In this document: in pieces, positions 43,601-51,466 of the stretch
Layout of the letters: the number at the start of each line of letters is the position of its first letter
Position numbering within the stretch: the stretch's first letter is position 1
Assembly (NCBI GenBank): GCA_947383005.1
Contig: CANDBT010000011.1
Location: 44,664 to 108,663 of the forward strand
Length of the DNA: 64,000 bases
Direction: 5' to 3'
Source of the DNA: an uncultured bacterium
Lineage (GTDB): Bacteria; Bacillota; Clostridia; Lachnospirales; Lachnospiraceae
Program-made: the position numbers and the translations under genes
Notes under the pieces: model-generated
What the model was told of the DNA's origin: nothing
The model's database searches: none
What the model saw: only the letters and a program-made list of their open reading frames with translations

Positions 43601-43941
43601 CCCGCAGGTTCCAGCAGGCAGGTTATAAGATTTTTGCGACCAGAGGGACGGCAAGGACGTTGAATGCCAATGGAGTGAAAGCGTATCCGGTGCGGAAATT
43701 AGAGCAGGAGACGCCCAATATTCTCGATTTGATCTTGGGCCATCAAATTGATTTGGTCATTGACATTCCTCAGCAGGGGGCGGAACGCAGCCACGATGGG
43801 TTTGTCATCCGGCGCAATGCCATAGAGACAGGCGTCCATGTGCTTACCAGCTTAGATACGGCAAAGGCTTTGGCCACCAGTCTGGAAAACCGGGCAAAGG
43901 AGCTGACGCTTATTGATATTGCCCAGGTAAAAACGGTTTAA
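40663..43941 (+). CDS. carB: Carbamoyl-phosphate synthase large subunit
   Basis: A 1092-residue subunit that builds carbamoyl phosphate from bicarbonate, ammonia and two ATP. Both ATP-grasp halves are visible. The first has [32 protein letters not shown] and [14 protein letters not shown]; the second has [34 protein letters not shown] and [13 protein letters not shown]. A C-terminal MGS-like allosteric domain ends the chain (about 945-1092: [20 protein letters not shown]). There is a polar insert after the first half ([15 protein letters not shown], about residue 425), making it slightly longer than many homologues. GGAGGG precedes the ATG. A hairpin follows 5 nt after the stop. Confidence 0.98.
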   Translation: [1092 protein letters not shown]

Positions 43942-43946
43942 TTATA

Positions 43947-44153
43947 CAGTCCATCCGGACTGTTATGCTTAATTTATGACAATAGAAAATTCGCGAAGCG
44001 TATTTTTTATATCATAGGAAATTGCGTCCTATGATACAAAACGCTCCGTGGAGATGCACACTTTTTTATGTACAGGCCCGCACAGAGGAATATGCCGCTA
44101 AAGCGGCGTGCGGGTCGCGCGGCGAGTAGGGGAAGATGGCTCTTCCCTACTCG
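43947..44153. repeat. Tandem array of palindromic modules between carB and fabV
   Basis: Three structures follow in order. First is ACAGTCC / GGACTGT (43947-43964), which can serve as the carB terminator. Then comes a nested hairpin AGCGT...ATATCATAGGA / TCCTATGATAC...ACGCT (about 43997-44045). The third is a composite with CCCGCAC / GTGCGGG around GCCGCTAAAGCGGC (44076-44115), followed by CGAGTAGGGGAAGA / TCTTCCCTACTCG (44123-44153). The third module recurs inverted at 17648-17702. No reading frame is supported. Confidence 0.8.
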
Positions 44154-44178
44154 ATTGTTGGCGGAGGGATTGATTTAT

Positions 44179-45360
44179 ATGGTTATTACACCAAAAGTAA
44201 AGAATTTTATATGTCTGACCGCGCATCCGGAAGGGTGCAAAGAAAGCGTATATCGTCAGATAGAGTATACCAAGAGCCAGGCTTCGGAAAAATCCGGAAA
44301 GCGGACTTTGGTCATCGGATCTTCCACAGGATATGGCTTGTCTTCGAGAATCAGCGCGGCATGGGTGGACGGCGCGCCTACGATTGGAGTCTGTTATGAG
44401 CGGCCCGCAGTAAAGAGCCGTACGGCTACTGCCGGATGGTACAATACGGCTGCTTTTGAGGAATTCGCAAACCGGGATGGCTTATATGCCCGGACGGTAA
44501 ACGGAGATGCATATTCGACGGAAGTAAAGAGAAAGGTAATGGAACTGATTCGTAAAGATTTGGGACAGATTGATTTGCTGGTTTATTCTTTGGCAGCACC
44601 CAGGCGTGCCATGCCGGACGGAACCGTATATACTTCTGTGCTGAAAACGGTAAAAGAGCCGTTTTCCAGCAAAAGCCTGAATCTTGATAAAAATGTATTG
44701 TCCCAAACCACGGTAGAGCCGGCTACATCGGAAGAAATTGAGTCAACCATCCGGGTCATGGGAGGTGAAGACTGGAAAGATTGGATAGATGCGCTGAAGG
44801 CGGAAAACCTTTTATCAGAAAGCGCACGGACGGTGGCTTATTCTTACATAGGCCCTCAGATGACGTATCCCATCTATACGGAGGGGACTATCGGCCAGGC
44901 GAAAAACCACCTTTACCAGACGGCGCTTGCGCTGAACAGGGAAGGGATTTCTGCTTACGTTTCCGTAAATAAAGCGGTGGTGACGCAGGCAAGCGCGGCT
45001 ATTCCTGCCGTCCCTCTTTATATTGCCATTTTATACAGGGTAATGAAAGAAATGGGTAATCATGAAAATACGATTCAGCAGATGTGCCGGCTGTGGAATA
45101 CGTCTCTTTTAAAAGAAGAGCCGGCAACGGACATAGAGAGAAGGATTCGTATGGATGATTGGGAGATGCGTCCCGACGTTCAGGAAAAGGTAAAACAGTA
45201 TTGGGATAAAATTACGGATGAAACATTGAACCAATATGCGGATATTGACGGGTACTGGCAGGAGTTTTATCAGATGTTTGGCTTTGGCTATCATAATGTT
45301 GATTACCTGTCGGATTTGCCTGCAGAAAAACCGATTCCCAGCCTGGGTTTGATTCAGTAA
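44179..45360 (+). CDS. fabV: Trans-2-enoyl-ACP/CoA reductase FabV (Ter family)
   Basis: A 393-residue NADH-dependent reductase. MVITPKVKNFICLTAHPEGC is the family start, TLVIGSSTGYGLSSRISAAW is the Rossmann loop and GVCYERPAVKSRTATAGWYN follows. The catalytic stretch YSYIGPQMTYPIYTEGTIGQ, with AK directly after it, is the extended YX8K-type signature of FabV/Ter. FabV finishes the elongation cycle of fatty-acid synthesis; Ter from anaerobes reduces crotonyl-CoA to butyryl-CoA. In this host either role is possible. ATG 44179 has GGAGGG about 10 nt upstream; longer frames cross palindromic DNA and are not real. Confidence 0.95.
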   Translation: MVITPKVKNFICLTAHPEGCKESVYRQIEYTKSQASEKSGKRTLVIGSSTGYGLSSRISAAWVDGAPTIGVCYERPAVKSRTATAGWYNTAAFEEFANRDGLYARTVNGDAYSTEVKRKVMELIRKDLGQIDLLVYSLAAPRRAMPDGTVYTSVLKTVKEPFSSKSLNLDKNVLSQTTVEPATSEEIESTIRVMGGEDWKDWIDALKAENLLSESARTVAYSYIGPQMTYPIYTEGTIGQAKNHLYQTALALNREGISAYVSVNKAVVTQASAAIPAVPLYIAILYRVMKEMGNHENTIQQMCRLWNTSLLKEEPATDIERRIRMDDWEMRPDVQEKVKQYWDKITDETLNQYADIDGYWQEFYQMFGFGYHNVDYLSDLPAEKPIPSLGLIQ

Positions 45361-45387
45361 ACCGGTAACAGTCCGGAGGGAGGTTTT

Positions 45388-46059
45388 ATGCTGGAAGTTA
45401 AATCCGTATGCAAGGCATACGCCAAACATACCGTGCTGAGCGATATTACTTTTACGGTTTCTCCCGGTGAATGTGTGGGGATTGTGGGCGCTAACGGCTG
45501 TGGAAAAACCACGCTGCTTTCTATTTTGGCAGGAGCTGTCCGGGCGGATGGAGGAAGTATCCGCTATCATGGCCGGGAGGCTGTAGGATCACCAAGGGTA
45601 TTTGACGAAGAGGCGGCTTATGTCCCGCAAGAGAATCCGCTGATAGAAGAGCTTACGGTAAGGGACAATTTGTCCCTTTGGTACCGGGGAAGCAAAAAAC
45701 GGATGGCGGAGGACTTGGAGCATGGCCCTGCGGCGATGCTGGGTATAGGGGAAATGGGGAAAAAACCGGTGCGGACATTATCAGGCGGGATGAAAAAGAG
45801 GCTGAGTATCGCCTGTGCTTTATCCAACCATGCCTCGGTATTGATTCTTGATGAACCGGGGGCGGCGCTGGATATGGAATGTAAGGCCGATATCCGTCAC
45901 TATCTGGAAGAATATAAGAAAGCGGGGAAATCGATTATCCTGACTTCTCATGAAATGCAGGAGCTTTCATTATGTACGGTGATGTATGTGCTGAAACAGG
46001 GAAAGCTGCATCAGGTCAGGACGGGGACAGACGAGCGGGAGCTTATGGGATTGTTTTAG
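45388..46059 (+). CDS. ABC transporter ATP-binding protein
   Basis: A 223-residue ATPase. GIVGANGCGKTTLLSILAGA is Walker A, TLSGGMKKRLSIACAL holds the ABC signature, VLILDEPGAALDM is Walker B and ILTSHEMQELS contains the switch His. The size and the absence of a long helical insert point to an export-type or ABC-2 ATPase. It is followed by a zinc-ribbon membrane protein and two ABC-2-like permeases in the same direction with short gaps, so the four genes probably form one transporter unit. GGAGGG lies upstream of the ATG. Confidence 0.93.
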   Translation: MLEVKSVCKAYAKHTVLSDITFTVSPGECVGIVGANGCGKTTLLSILAGAVRADGGSIRYHGREAVGSPRVFDEEAAYVPQENPLIEELTVRDNLSLWYRGSKKRMAEDLEHGPAAMLGIGEMGKKPVRTLSGGMKKRLSIACALSNHASVLILDEPGAALDMECKADIRHYLEEYKKAGKSIILTSHEMQELSLCTVMYVLKQGKLHQVRTGTDERELMGLF

Positions 46060-46084
46060 AAGCGGTAAGAGAGGAAAATAGAAG

Positions 46085-48316
46085 ATGAAATGTGAACATT
46101 GCGGAAAGGAAATCGGGAGTGAAAAATTGGTCTGCCCTTTTTGCCAGACGCCGATATTGGCCGCTAAAGGATTGGACAGTTTAGCAGAGCAGCCGGAAAA
46201 GCCGGATGGAGGACAGGAAGGGAAAACTTCGGCAGAACCGGGACAGGAGGATACGGTTCCGGCGGAGCCGGAGAAGAAGGAAGAATCTTTGGCAAATCCG
46301 GGACAGGAGGATACGGTTTTGGCGGAGCCGGAGAAGAAGGATGAAGCTTCGGCAAATCCGGAACAGGAGGATACGGTTTTGGCGGAGCCGGAGAAGAAGG
46401 ATGAAGCTTCGGCAAATCCGGAACAGGAGGATACGGTTTTGGCGGAGCCGGAGAAGAAGGATGAGGCTCCGGCAAATCCGGGACAGGAGGATACGGTTTT
46501 GGCGGAGCCGGAGAAGAAGGATAAGGATAAGGCTCCGGCAAATCCGGGACAGGAGGATACAGTTCCGGCAGAACCGTCAGAGGAAGGAGAAGCTGTGGCG
46601 GTGGCGGTTTCGGATATGGTTCCGGTAAAGCCAAAGAAAGGCAGGAAAACCGCGATTGTGGCAGGAGTGGTTGCAGCAGGGCTGGCGGCCGTGATAGGAA
46701 TAGGTGTTTTGGCAGCGGGAAGGTTGAATGAGAAAGATCCCAAGGAAGTGGTTATTCGTGCATTTCAGAATATTTATACGGATGATCAGGTAAAACCTAT
46801 GGAGGAGCTTTTCGGTATTTCCCAGTTCCAACAGAATGCAGGGGGCAGTCGGCAGACAGCGATAGAGCTGATGCTGGAGGATTCTACAAATGAGGATTTG
46901 CGTTCGCTGGCCGGCGGGGGAATCCGTATGGAATATAAAGGCGATCCGGAAAACGATACCGTTCGGGGGGATTTGGGGCTCCAAATGAATAATATGGATG
47001 TGATGAACCTGAATGTGTATTATGGAGGAGAGACATTGATGGTAGCTGTGCCGGAATTGAGCAGCAGGGTATTTATGCTGGATGTCAGCGAGGGAGTAGC
47101 CGAACGCATGCAGGCGTCGCCGGTGTTGGGGCCGATGCTTGAAGAGTCAGATGTCGATGTGGAGGAGCTGACCAGCTTTTTCACCGAATATGCGGAATGG
47201 ATGCAGGAACAGGCACAGATGGCTTCCGACCCGGAAACGATGGAAGGAGTTTACGGCCTTTGGAACCGTTACAAAAAGGGCTGCCAGGCCAGAGAAGATT
47301 TCAAAGCGGTCCTGACTGTGGAGAAAGGGGACAAAGCAAAGTTTGAGATAGACGGGAAAACCGTATCCTGTAAAGGATACCGGGTCCATGTGAGCAAAGA
47401 TTCCATGATTTCTTTTTTGCGGACTACGTCGGATTTCTTTTTGGAAGATGAAGGTTTAAGGCAGTATTATCTTGAGAGTCTGAAAATGAGCTATCAGGCG
47501 GCCGGCTTGGGCAGCGGCGTGAGTGGGAGCATTTGGGATGATCTCTCGCCGGAGGAGATGCTGCAGCGGTATTATGACGAGGCAGAAAAGACTGCAGAGG
47601 AAATGATCAATCAGTTGGATAAAGTTTTGAACGACGCGGATATGATGGTTTATGTGGATAAAAAGGGCCGCCTGGCTGCCGTTGAGGGAACTACTGATTT
47701 GAATGCTATCTATAGCGGAGACGATTCTCCAATTCAGGTCAGTTTCGGGATGAATCTGCGGGGCGGAAGCTATTTGACACAAAATGCAGGAATAAACATT
47801 GAATTGAAGGATGAGAAAAGCCAGGAATCCGTGGTATTGGATATAGCCAAGACGGGGAGCTACGACGGAAAAACGCTCACGGGCAATATGATGTTCAATT
47901 TTCAGATGACTGGCCAGGAGCCGGTGACGCTGGAGCTTGACGGAAATTATCATGCGGACGGCGGAGATTTTGCCATGAAGGCGGATTTAAAGAAAGACCA
48001 GCAAAGTCTTTTTCTTTTGTCTATGGATGGTATAGTAAGCGAGTTGGAAAAAGGATCGGTATTCCATACGGATGTGGACGAATTGAAGCTGACCCTGGCT
48101 AATGAATTGGCAGAGGGGATTATATGGGATGAAGAATTTTCCCTGAGTGTCAGCGGCAGTTATGATGTGCGGCCTTTGTCCGGGCCGGTTGAAGAACCGG
48201 AAGGAGAGAAATTTGATATCGTAGCGGCTACTGAGGATGAATGGAGCATGGTGCAAATGGAATTTTATTTTAAATTCTTTGATTTAGCCAACCGTTGGCA
48301 GTCCATTTTATCTTAA
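46085..48316 (+). CDS. Zinc-ribbon, repeat-linker, single-pass membrane protein of the ABC unit
   Basis: A 743-residue protein. Residues 1-22 form a zinc ribbon (MKCEHCGKEIGSEKLVCPFC). Residues about 45-175 are about six tandem 20-residue units of the QEDTVLAEPEKKDEASANPE type. A single membrane helix at about 190-212 (IVAGVVAAGLAAVIGIGVLA) splits it into a cytoplasmic N-terminus and a large outer domain of about 530 residues that I do not recognise. The outer part starts with DPKEVVIRAFQNIYTDDQVK, a pattern seen in lipoprotein-like and NTF2-like outer domains, and is rich in strands. It lies between the ATPase and two permeases and may be a sensor or accessory subunit. Function is inferred from position only. 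Confidence 0.7.
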   Translation: MKCEHCGKEIGSEKLVCPFCQTPILAAKGLDSLAEQPEKPDGGQEGKTSAEPGQEDTVPAEPEKKEESLANPGQEDTVLAEPEKKDEASANPEQEDTVLAEPEKKDEASANPEQEDTVLAEPEKKDEAPANPGQEDTVLAEPEKKDKDKAPANPGQEDTVPAEPSEEGEAVAVAVSDMVPVKPKKGRKTAIVAGVVAAGLAAVIGIGVLAAGRLNEKDPKEVVIRAFQNIYTDDQVKPMEELFGISQFQQNAGGSRQTAIELMLEDSTNEDLRSLAGGGIRMEYKGDPENDTVRGDLGLQMNNMDVMNLNVYYGGETLMVAVPELSSRVFMLDVSEGVAERMQASPVLGPMLEESDVDVEELTSFFTEYAEWMQEQAQMASDPETMEGVYGLWNRYKKGCQAREDFKAVLTVEKGDKAKFEIDGKTVSCKGYRVHVSKDSMISFLRTTSDFFLEDEGLRQYYLESLKMSYQAAGLGSGVSGSIWDDLSPEEMLQRYYDEAEKTAEEMINQLDKVLNDADMMVYVDKKGRLAAVEGTTDLNAIYSGDDSPIQVSFGMNLRGGSYLTQNAGINIELKDEKSQESVVLDIAKTGSYDGKTLTGNMMFNFQMTGQEPVTLELDGNYHADGGDFAMKADLKKDQQSLFLLSMDGIVSELEKGSVFHTDVDELKLTLANELAEGIIWDEEFSLSVSGSYDVRPLSGPVEEPEGEKFDIVAATEDEWSMVQMEFYFKFFDLANRWQSILS
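46246..46566 (+). repeat. In-frame 60-bp tandem repeat
   Basis: Roughly five to six copies of a 60-bp unit (CAGGAGGATACGG, TTTTGGCGGAGCCGGAG, AAGAAGGATGAAGC) lie end to end inside the zinc-ribbon gene. Two successive units are identical over most of their length, which suggests recent expansion. The unit is divisible by three, and the repeat keeps other frames open on both strands. Confidence 0.92.
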
Positions 48317-48368
48317 GGACAACGGCGGCAGACAGGATTTAAAAGTAAGAATAGGGGAACAAGGTCTT

Positions 48369-49586
48369 ATGTCAGTACATCTGATTTTTTGGAAATTGGA
48401 GCTGAAAAGGGCATTTCTCAGGTTCCCACAGATGGTTGCGGGAGCAACCGTACTGCTGTTTCTGGCGAGTGCGGTTGCTCTTTTAGCCAGCCGGGCATTA
48501 TATGACGATGCGGCGGTGGGGCGGGTTGCCGTGGGTGTGGTGATGCCGGAGGATGATTTGCTGGCCAGACAGATGGTTACTATGGTCAGCTCGCTGGACA
48601 GTGTGAAAAGTATTTGCGATTTTCAGTATATTGAGCGGCCGGAGGGCCTGAAAAAACTGCAGGCGGGGGAGCTTTATGCCGTGATGGACATGCCGGAAGG
48701 GCTTTTGCAGGGGATTATGGACGGAAGCAACCCGTCCGTGAGGATTTTATTTCCGTCTGACGCCGGGCCGGAGAGCCGGATTTTCAGGGAGCTGACCGAG
48801 GCGGGCGCGAGGACTTTAAGTGCGGCTCAGGCGGGAATTTATGGAGGAAACGAATTGTGCCGCCGCTTGGGACGGGAGGGGGAAATCCCGGAAATGGAGA
48901 GAGAGCTGAACGAGATTTTTTTGTCTTACAGCCTTCCCAGGGAACATTATTTTCGTCATATGCTTGTCAAGGCTACCGGGGATGTGGAAACGAAAATTTT
49001 TTATGCAATCAGTGTTTTTGTATTGTTTCTCCTGCTGTTGGCGATTCCTGCCTCCGATTACCTTCTGCCCTTTTCCCCGGTGATGAAAAAGAAACTTAAA
49101 CTTGCCGGTATCGGGGGGATGAGCCGGGCGGCAGGAAGGATAGCCGGTCTGGGAAGCCTGTTTTTTGCCGTGTCGCTGTTGATGGGCGTGGTGGCATGGG
49201 GAGTAAAAGAATGCTTTTTCGCTGCAGCGGGATACGGGGAGCTTAGCAGCCTGATAACAGGATGGCCAATGCTGCTGCTTGTCTGTTTGGCTGCTGCTTC
49301 CTTTGTATCGGTTCTGTACCAGATAGCGGGAAGCTTGCTGGGCGGAACAATGTTGTTGGTATTGGCGGCTACGGCGCAGCATTTTTTGGCAGGAGGATTT
49401 CTTCCGGCAGTATTTTTGCCTTCCGTGCTGCAAAAACTGGCGCCGGTGATGCCGTCGGCTATTTTGATCGACGGCATAAAAGTGATGTTAACCGCGGATT
49501 GGGAACTGATGGCCTGCGGGAAAGTATTGCTGCTTCTGGCCGTTGGTTTTGTCCTTACGGCGGTGATGGAAGGGAGGGAAACATGA
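48369..49586 (+). CDS. ABC-2-type permease subunit 1
   Basis: A 405-residue membrane protein. One helix near the N-terminus (MVAGATVLLFLASAVALLAS) is followed by a long outer loop of about 180 residues (VGVVMPEDDLLARQMVTMVS onward). A cluster of five or so helices at about residues 215-400 then closes the protein. That one-plus-five layout is typical of ABC-2 exporters of the YhgE/Pip or ABC2_membrane_3 kind. The stop overlaps the next ATG as ATGA, so the two permeases are coupled. It probably pairs with the ATPase at 45388 as an exporter of unknown cargo. Confidence 0.8.
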   Translation: MSVHLIFWKLELKRAFLRFPQMVAGATVLLFLASAVALLASRALYDDAAVGRVAVGVVMPEDDLLARQMVTMVSSLDSVKSICDFQYIERPEGLKKLQAGELYAVMDMPEGLLQGIMDGSNPSVRILFPSDAGPESRIFRELTEAGARTLSAAQAGIYGGNELCRRLGREGEIPEMERELNEIFLSYSLPREHYFRHMLVKATGDVETKIFYAISVFVLFLLLLAIPASDYLLPFSPVMKKKLKLAGIGGMSRAAGRIAGLGSLFFAVSLLMGVVAWGVKECFFAAAGYGELSSLITGWPMLLLVCLAAASFVSVLYQIAGSLLGGTMLLVLAATAQHFLAGGFLPAVFLPSVLQKLAPVMPSAILIDGIKVMLTADWELMACGKVLLLLAVGFVLTAVMEGRET

Positions 49587-50836
49587 GAAGGGGGTGGCTT
49601 TGGTTTTGGCTTTCGCTTAAGCGTTGTTTATACCGGCCAGCGTTTTTGGGGATACTGTTTTTGCTTCCCCTGGGCACATTTTTCATTCACAGCCAGGAAC
49701 GGCAAAGTCCGGCAGAAATCCGTATTGCCGTATTTGCGGAAGGGCAGGAGGCGGGTTCCGGCAGGGAAATCCCTTCGGGGCAGGAGGCAGGCTCAGGGAG
49801 GGAAGCTCCTTTGGGGCAGGAAGTGGGTTCCGGCAGGGAAATTTTTTCAGGGCAAGCGGCAGGCGCGGGAAGGGAAGCTCCTTTGGGGCAGGAAGTAGGT
49901 TCCGGCAGGGAAATCTCTTCAGGGCAAGCGGCAGGCGCGGGGAGGGAAATTCCTTTGGAACAGGAGCTGAGAGATGCACTGGTTATCCGTGAGACAGGGG
50001 ACAGCCTTTTTCGTTTTTATGAATGCGGGAGTGAAGAACAGCTAAAAGACGAGGTGGCTTCCCGCCGGGCAGAATGTGGGTATGTGTTCGGCAAAGGGCT
50101 GAGAGACAGGCTGAACCGGAAAGATTTCAAACGTTGTATACGGGTTTATTCGGCTCCGTCCACAGTTACAGCCAAGCTTTCCTCCGAAACGGTTTTTGCG
50201 GCAATGATTGAATTATACGACCGGGAGTTGTTCCGGAATTATGCTTTCGGCGCTTGGGAGACAGATGAGAAATTGTCTGGCGGGATTTATGACCAGTGGA
50301 AGGAAAACGGCAGTACCTTTCGGTTTGTTTACGAAATTGTTGATGGGAAGGAATTGGCGGAAAAGGCATTTCCGGATCAGTCTTTGCCCGTGTTTCCGGT
50401 AAGGGGTATCGTGGCAGTTTACGTATTTGTGATTGGCCTTTACGGGGCGGTAATAAGCCTGGAAGACGAAAAACGGGGACTGTTTTTGTCTGTCCCATAT
50501 GGGAGAAGGAGTTTGTGCCGATTGGCGGCCATGACGGCTCCGGTTGCTTTGGCGGCGGTATCCGGGCTGGCGGCTTTGTGGACGGGGAAGTGCCAACAAG
50601 GAGCGGTAAAGGAAATTTCGGTTATGGCCGGATATGTGGCAGCAGTAGTCCTGTTTTCCTGGGCGATTCGTCTGCTTGGCCGCCGTCAGGGAATTGTTTG
50701 TTGCCTGATTCCTTTTTTTCTGATCGGAAGTTTGATTTTTTGTCCGGTGTTTTTCGATGTGGGCCGGTATCTGCCAGAGTTTGGCATGTGGGGGAAATTT
50801 TTCCTTCCGGGGTATTATCTGCGTTTTTTTTCATGA
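49583..50836 (+). CDS. ABC-2-type permease subunit 2 with repeat-containing outer loop
   Basis: A 417-residue membrane protein with the same plan as its partner: an N-terminal helix (FLGILFLLPLGTFFI), a long outer loop, then about five helices at 270-417. The loop starts AEIRIAVFAEGQEAGSGREI, and residues about 52-130 consist of six tandem 12-residue units of the type SGREIPSGQEAG. After the repeat the usual ABC-2 loop resumes (ELRDALVIRETGDSLFRFYE). The repeat insert is unlike the partner permease and looks acquired by slippage. A GTTACTGTTCACA-family half element follows and may end the transcript. Confidence 0.8.
   Translation: MRRGWLWFWLSLKRCLYRPAFLGILFLLPLGTFFIHSQERQSPAEIRIAVFAEGQEAGSGREIPSGQEAGSGREAPLGQEVGSGREIFSGQAAGAGREAPLGQEVGSGREISSGQAAGAGREIPLEQELRDALVIRETGDSLFRFYECGSEEQLKDEVASRRAECGYVFGKGLRDRLNRKDFKRCIRVYSAPSTVTAKLSSETVFAAMIELYDRELFRNYAFGAWETDEKLSGGIYDQWKENGSTFRFVYEIVDGKELAEKAFPDQSLPVFPVRGIVAVYVFVIGLYGAVISLEDEKRGLFLSVPYGRRSLCRLAAMTAPVALAAVSGLAALWTGKCQQGAVKEISVMAGYVAAVVLFSWAIRLLGRRQGIVCCLIPFFLIGSLIFCPVFFDVGRYLPEFGMWGKFFLPGYYLRFFS
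49743..49958 (+). repeat. In-frame 36-bp tandem repeat in the permease loop
   Basis: About six units of 36 bp (CAGGAGGCGGGTTCCGG, CAGGGAAATCCCTTC and variants) lie back to back and encode GQEAGSGREIPS and relatives. Units alternate between two subtypes, so the array probably grew by duplicating pairs. Confidence 0.9.
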
Positions 50837-50875
50837 ATTTATGGCGGTGCCGGAAAACCGCATGGGGATTTACTG

Positions 50876-50908
50876 GTTACTGTTCACAGGCGCCCTGTGA
50901 ACGCCTTT
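50876..50908 (+). terminator. Half element of the GTTACTGTTCACA family acting as terminator
   Basis: GTTACTGTTCACAGG starts at 50876, and GTTCACAGGCG pairs with CCCTGTGAAC, followed by GCCTTTTTAAC. This equals the left terminal hairpin of the 31501 element without the rest. It lies 40 nt after the permease stop and just before the antiporter promoter, so it may end the upstream transcript. Confidence 0.75.
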
Positions 50909-50924
50909 TTAACAATGTGTAAAC

Positions 50925-50953
50925 TTGCATTTTCTGATTATCGGAGTTATAAT
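50925..50953 (+). promoter_or_regulatory. Likely sigma-A promoter for the antiporter operon
   Basis: TTGCAT at 50925-50930 and TATAAT at 50948-50953 with a 17-bp spacer, 36 nt before the first ATG of the operon. Confidence 0.75.
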
Positions 50954-50989
50954 TAGCCTCGAAATTTGGGACAGATAAGGGGGAGTTGG

Positions 50990-51466
50990 ATGTTTTTTCT
51001 GATATTCGCCGTCTGGCTGATTCTCAATGGCAAGATAACCGTGGAAATTTGTCTTTTTGGATTAGCTATTTCGGCCGCGATTTTTTATTTTATGTGCCGG
51101 TTTATGGATTATAACGGCAAAAAGGAGCTTATGCTGTTTCGGCTGGCGCCTTTTTTTATAAAATATTTGTGGGTGTTGGTAAAAGAGATTGTCAAAGCGA
51201 ATGTATGTGTGTTAAAACTTATTTTATCGCCAAAACTGCAGCCGGAACCGGCGCTTTTGTATTTTAATACCACATTGAGGACCGGCCTGGCCAAAATGAT
51301 GCTGGCCAATTCCATTACCCTGACACCGGGTACGATTACCATATCGGTGGAGGGAAATCGATTTTGTGTTCACTGTTTGGATAAGGAACTGGCTGATGGT
51401 ATGGAAGATTCGGTATTTGTTGAGTTATTGGAGGAGATGGAGGCGAAAGAAGCAAGATGGAGTTAA
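50990..51466 (+). CDS. mnhE: Na+/H+ antiporter subunit E (MnhE/MrpE/MbhA-like)
   Basis: A 158-residue membrane protein. Hydrophobic N-terminal helices (LIFAVWLILNGKITVEICLF, GLAISAAIFYFMCRFM) and the family blocks KYLWVLVKEIVKANVCVLKL and MLANSITLTPGTITISVEG are present; the LxNSITLTPGT motif is diagnostic. MrpE is a small accessory subunit of cation/proton antiporters and matches MbhA of membrane-bound hydrogenases. It is the first gene of a ten-gene run. AAGGGGGAG precedes the ATG. It overlaps mnhF by 10 nt. Confidence 0.95.
   Translation: MFFLIFAVWLILNGKITVEICLFGLAISAAIFYFMCRFMDYNGKKELMLFRLAPFFIKYLWVLVKEIVKANVCVLKLILSPKLQPEPALLYFNTTLRTGLAKMMLANSITLTPGTITISVEGNRFCVHCLDKELADGMEDSVFVELLEEMEAKEARWS

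Noticed and set aside
46246-46566. Possible CRISPR array
   Set aside because: Repeats are contiguous, in frame and without unique spacers; they encode part of a protein.
45970-46743. 257-codon minus-strand frame full of SGSAKTVSSC-type repeats
   Set aside because: It arises because the 60-bp repeat of the zinc-ribbon gene has no stops in several frames.
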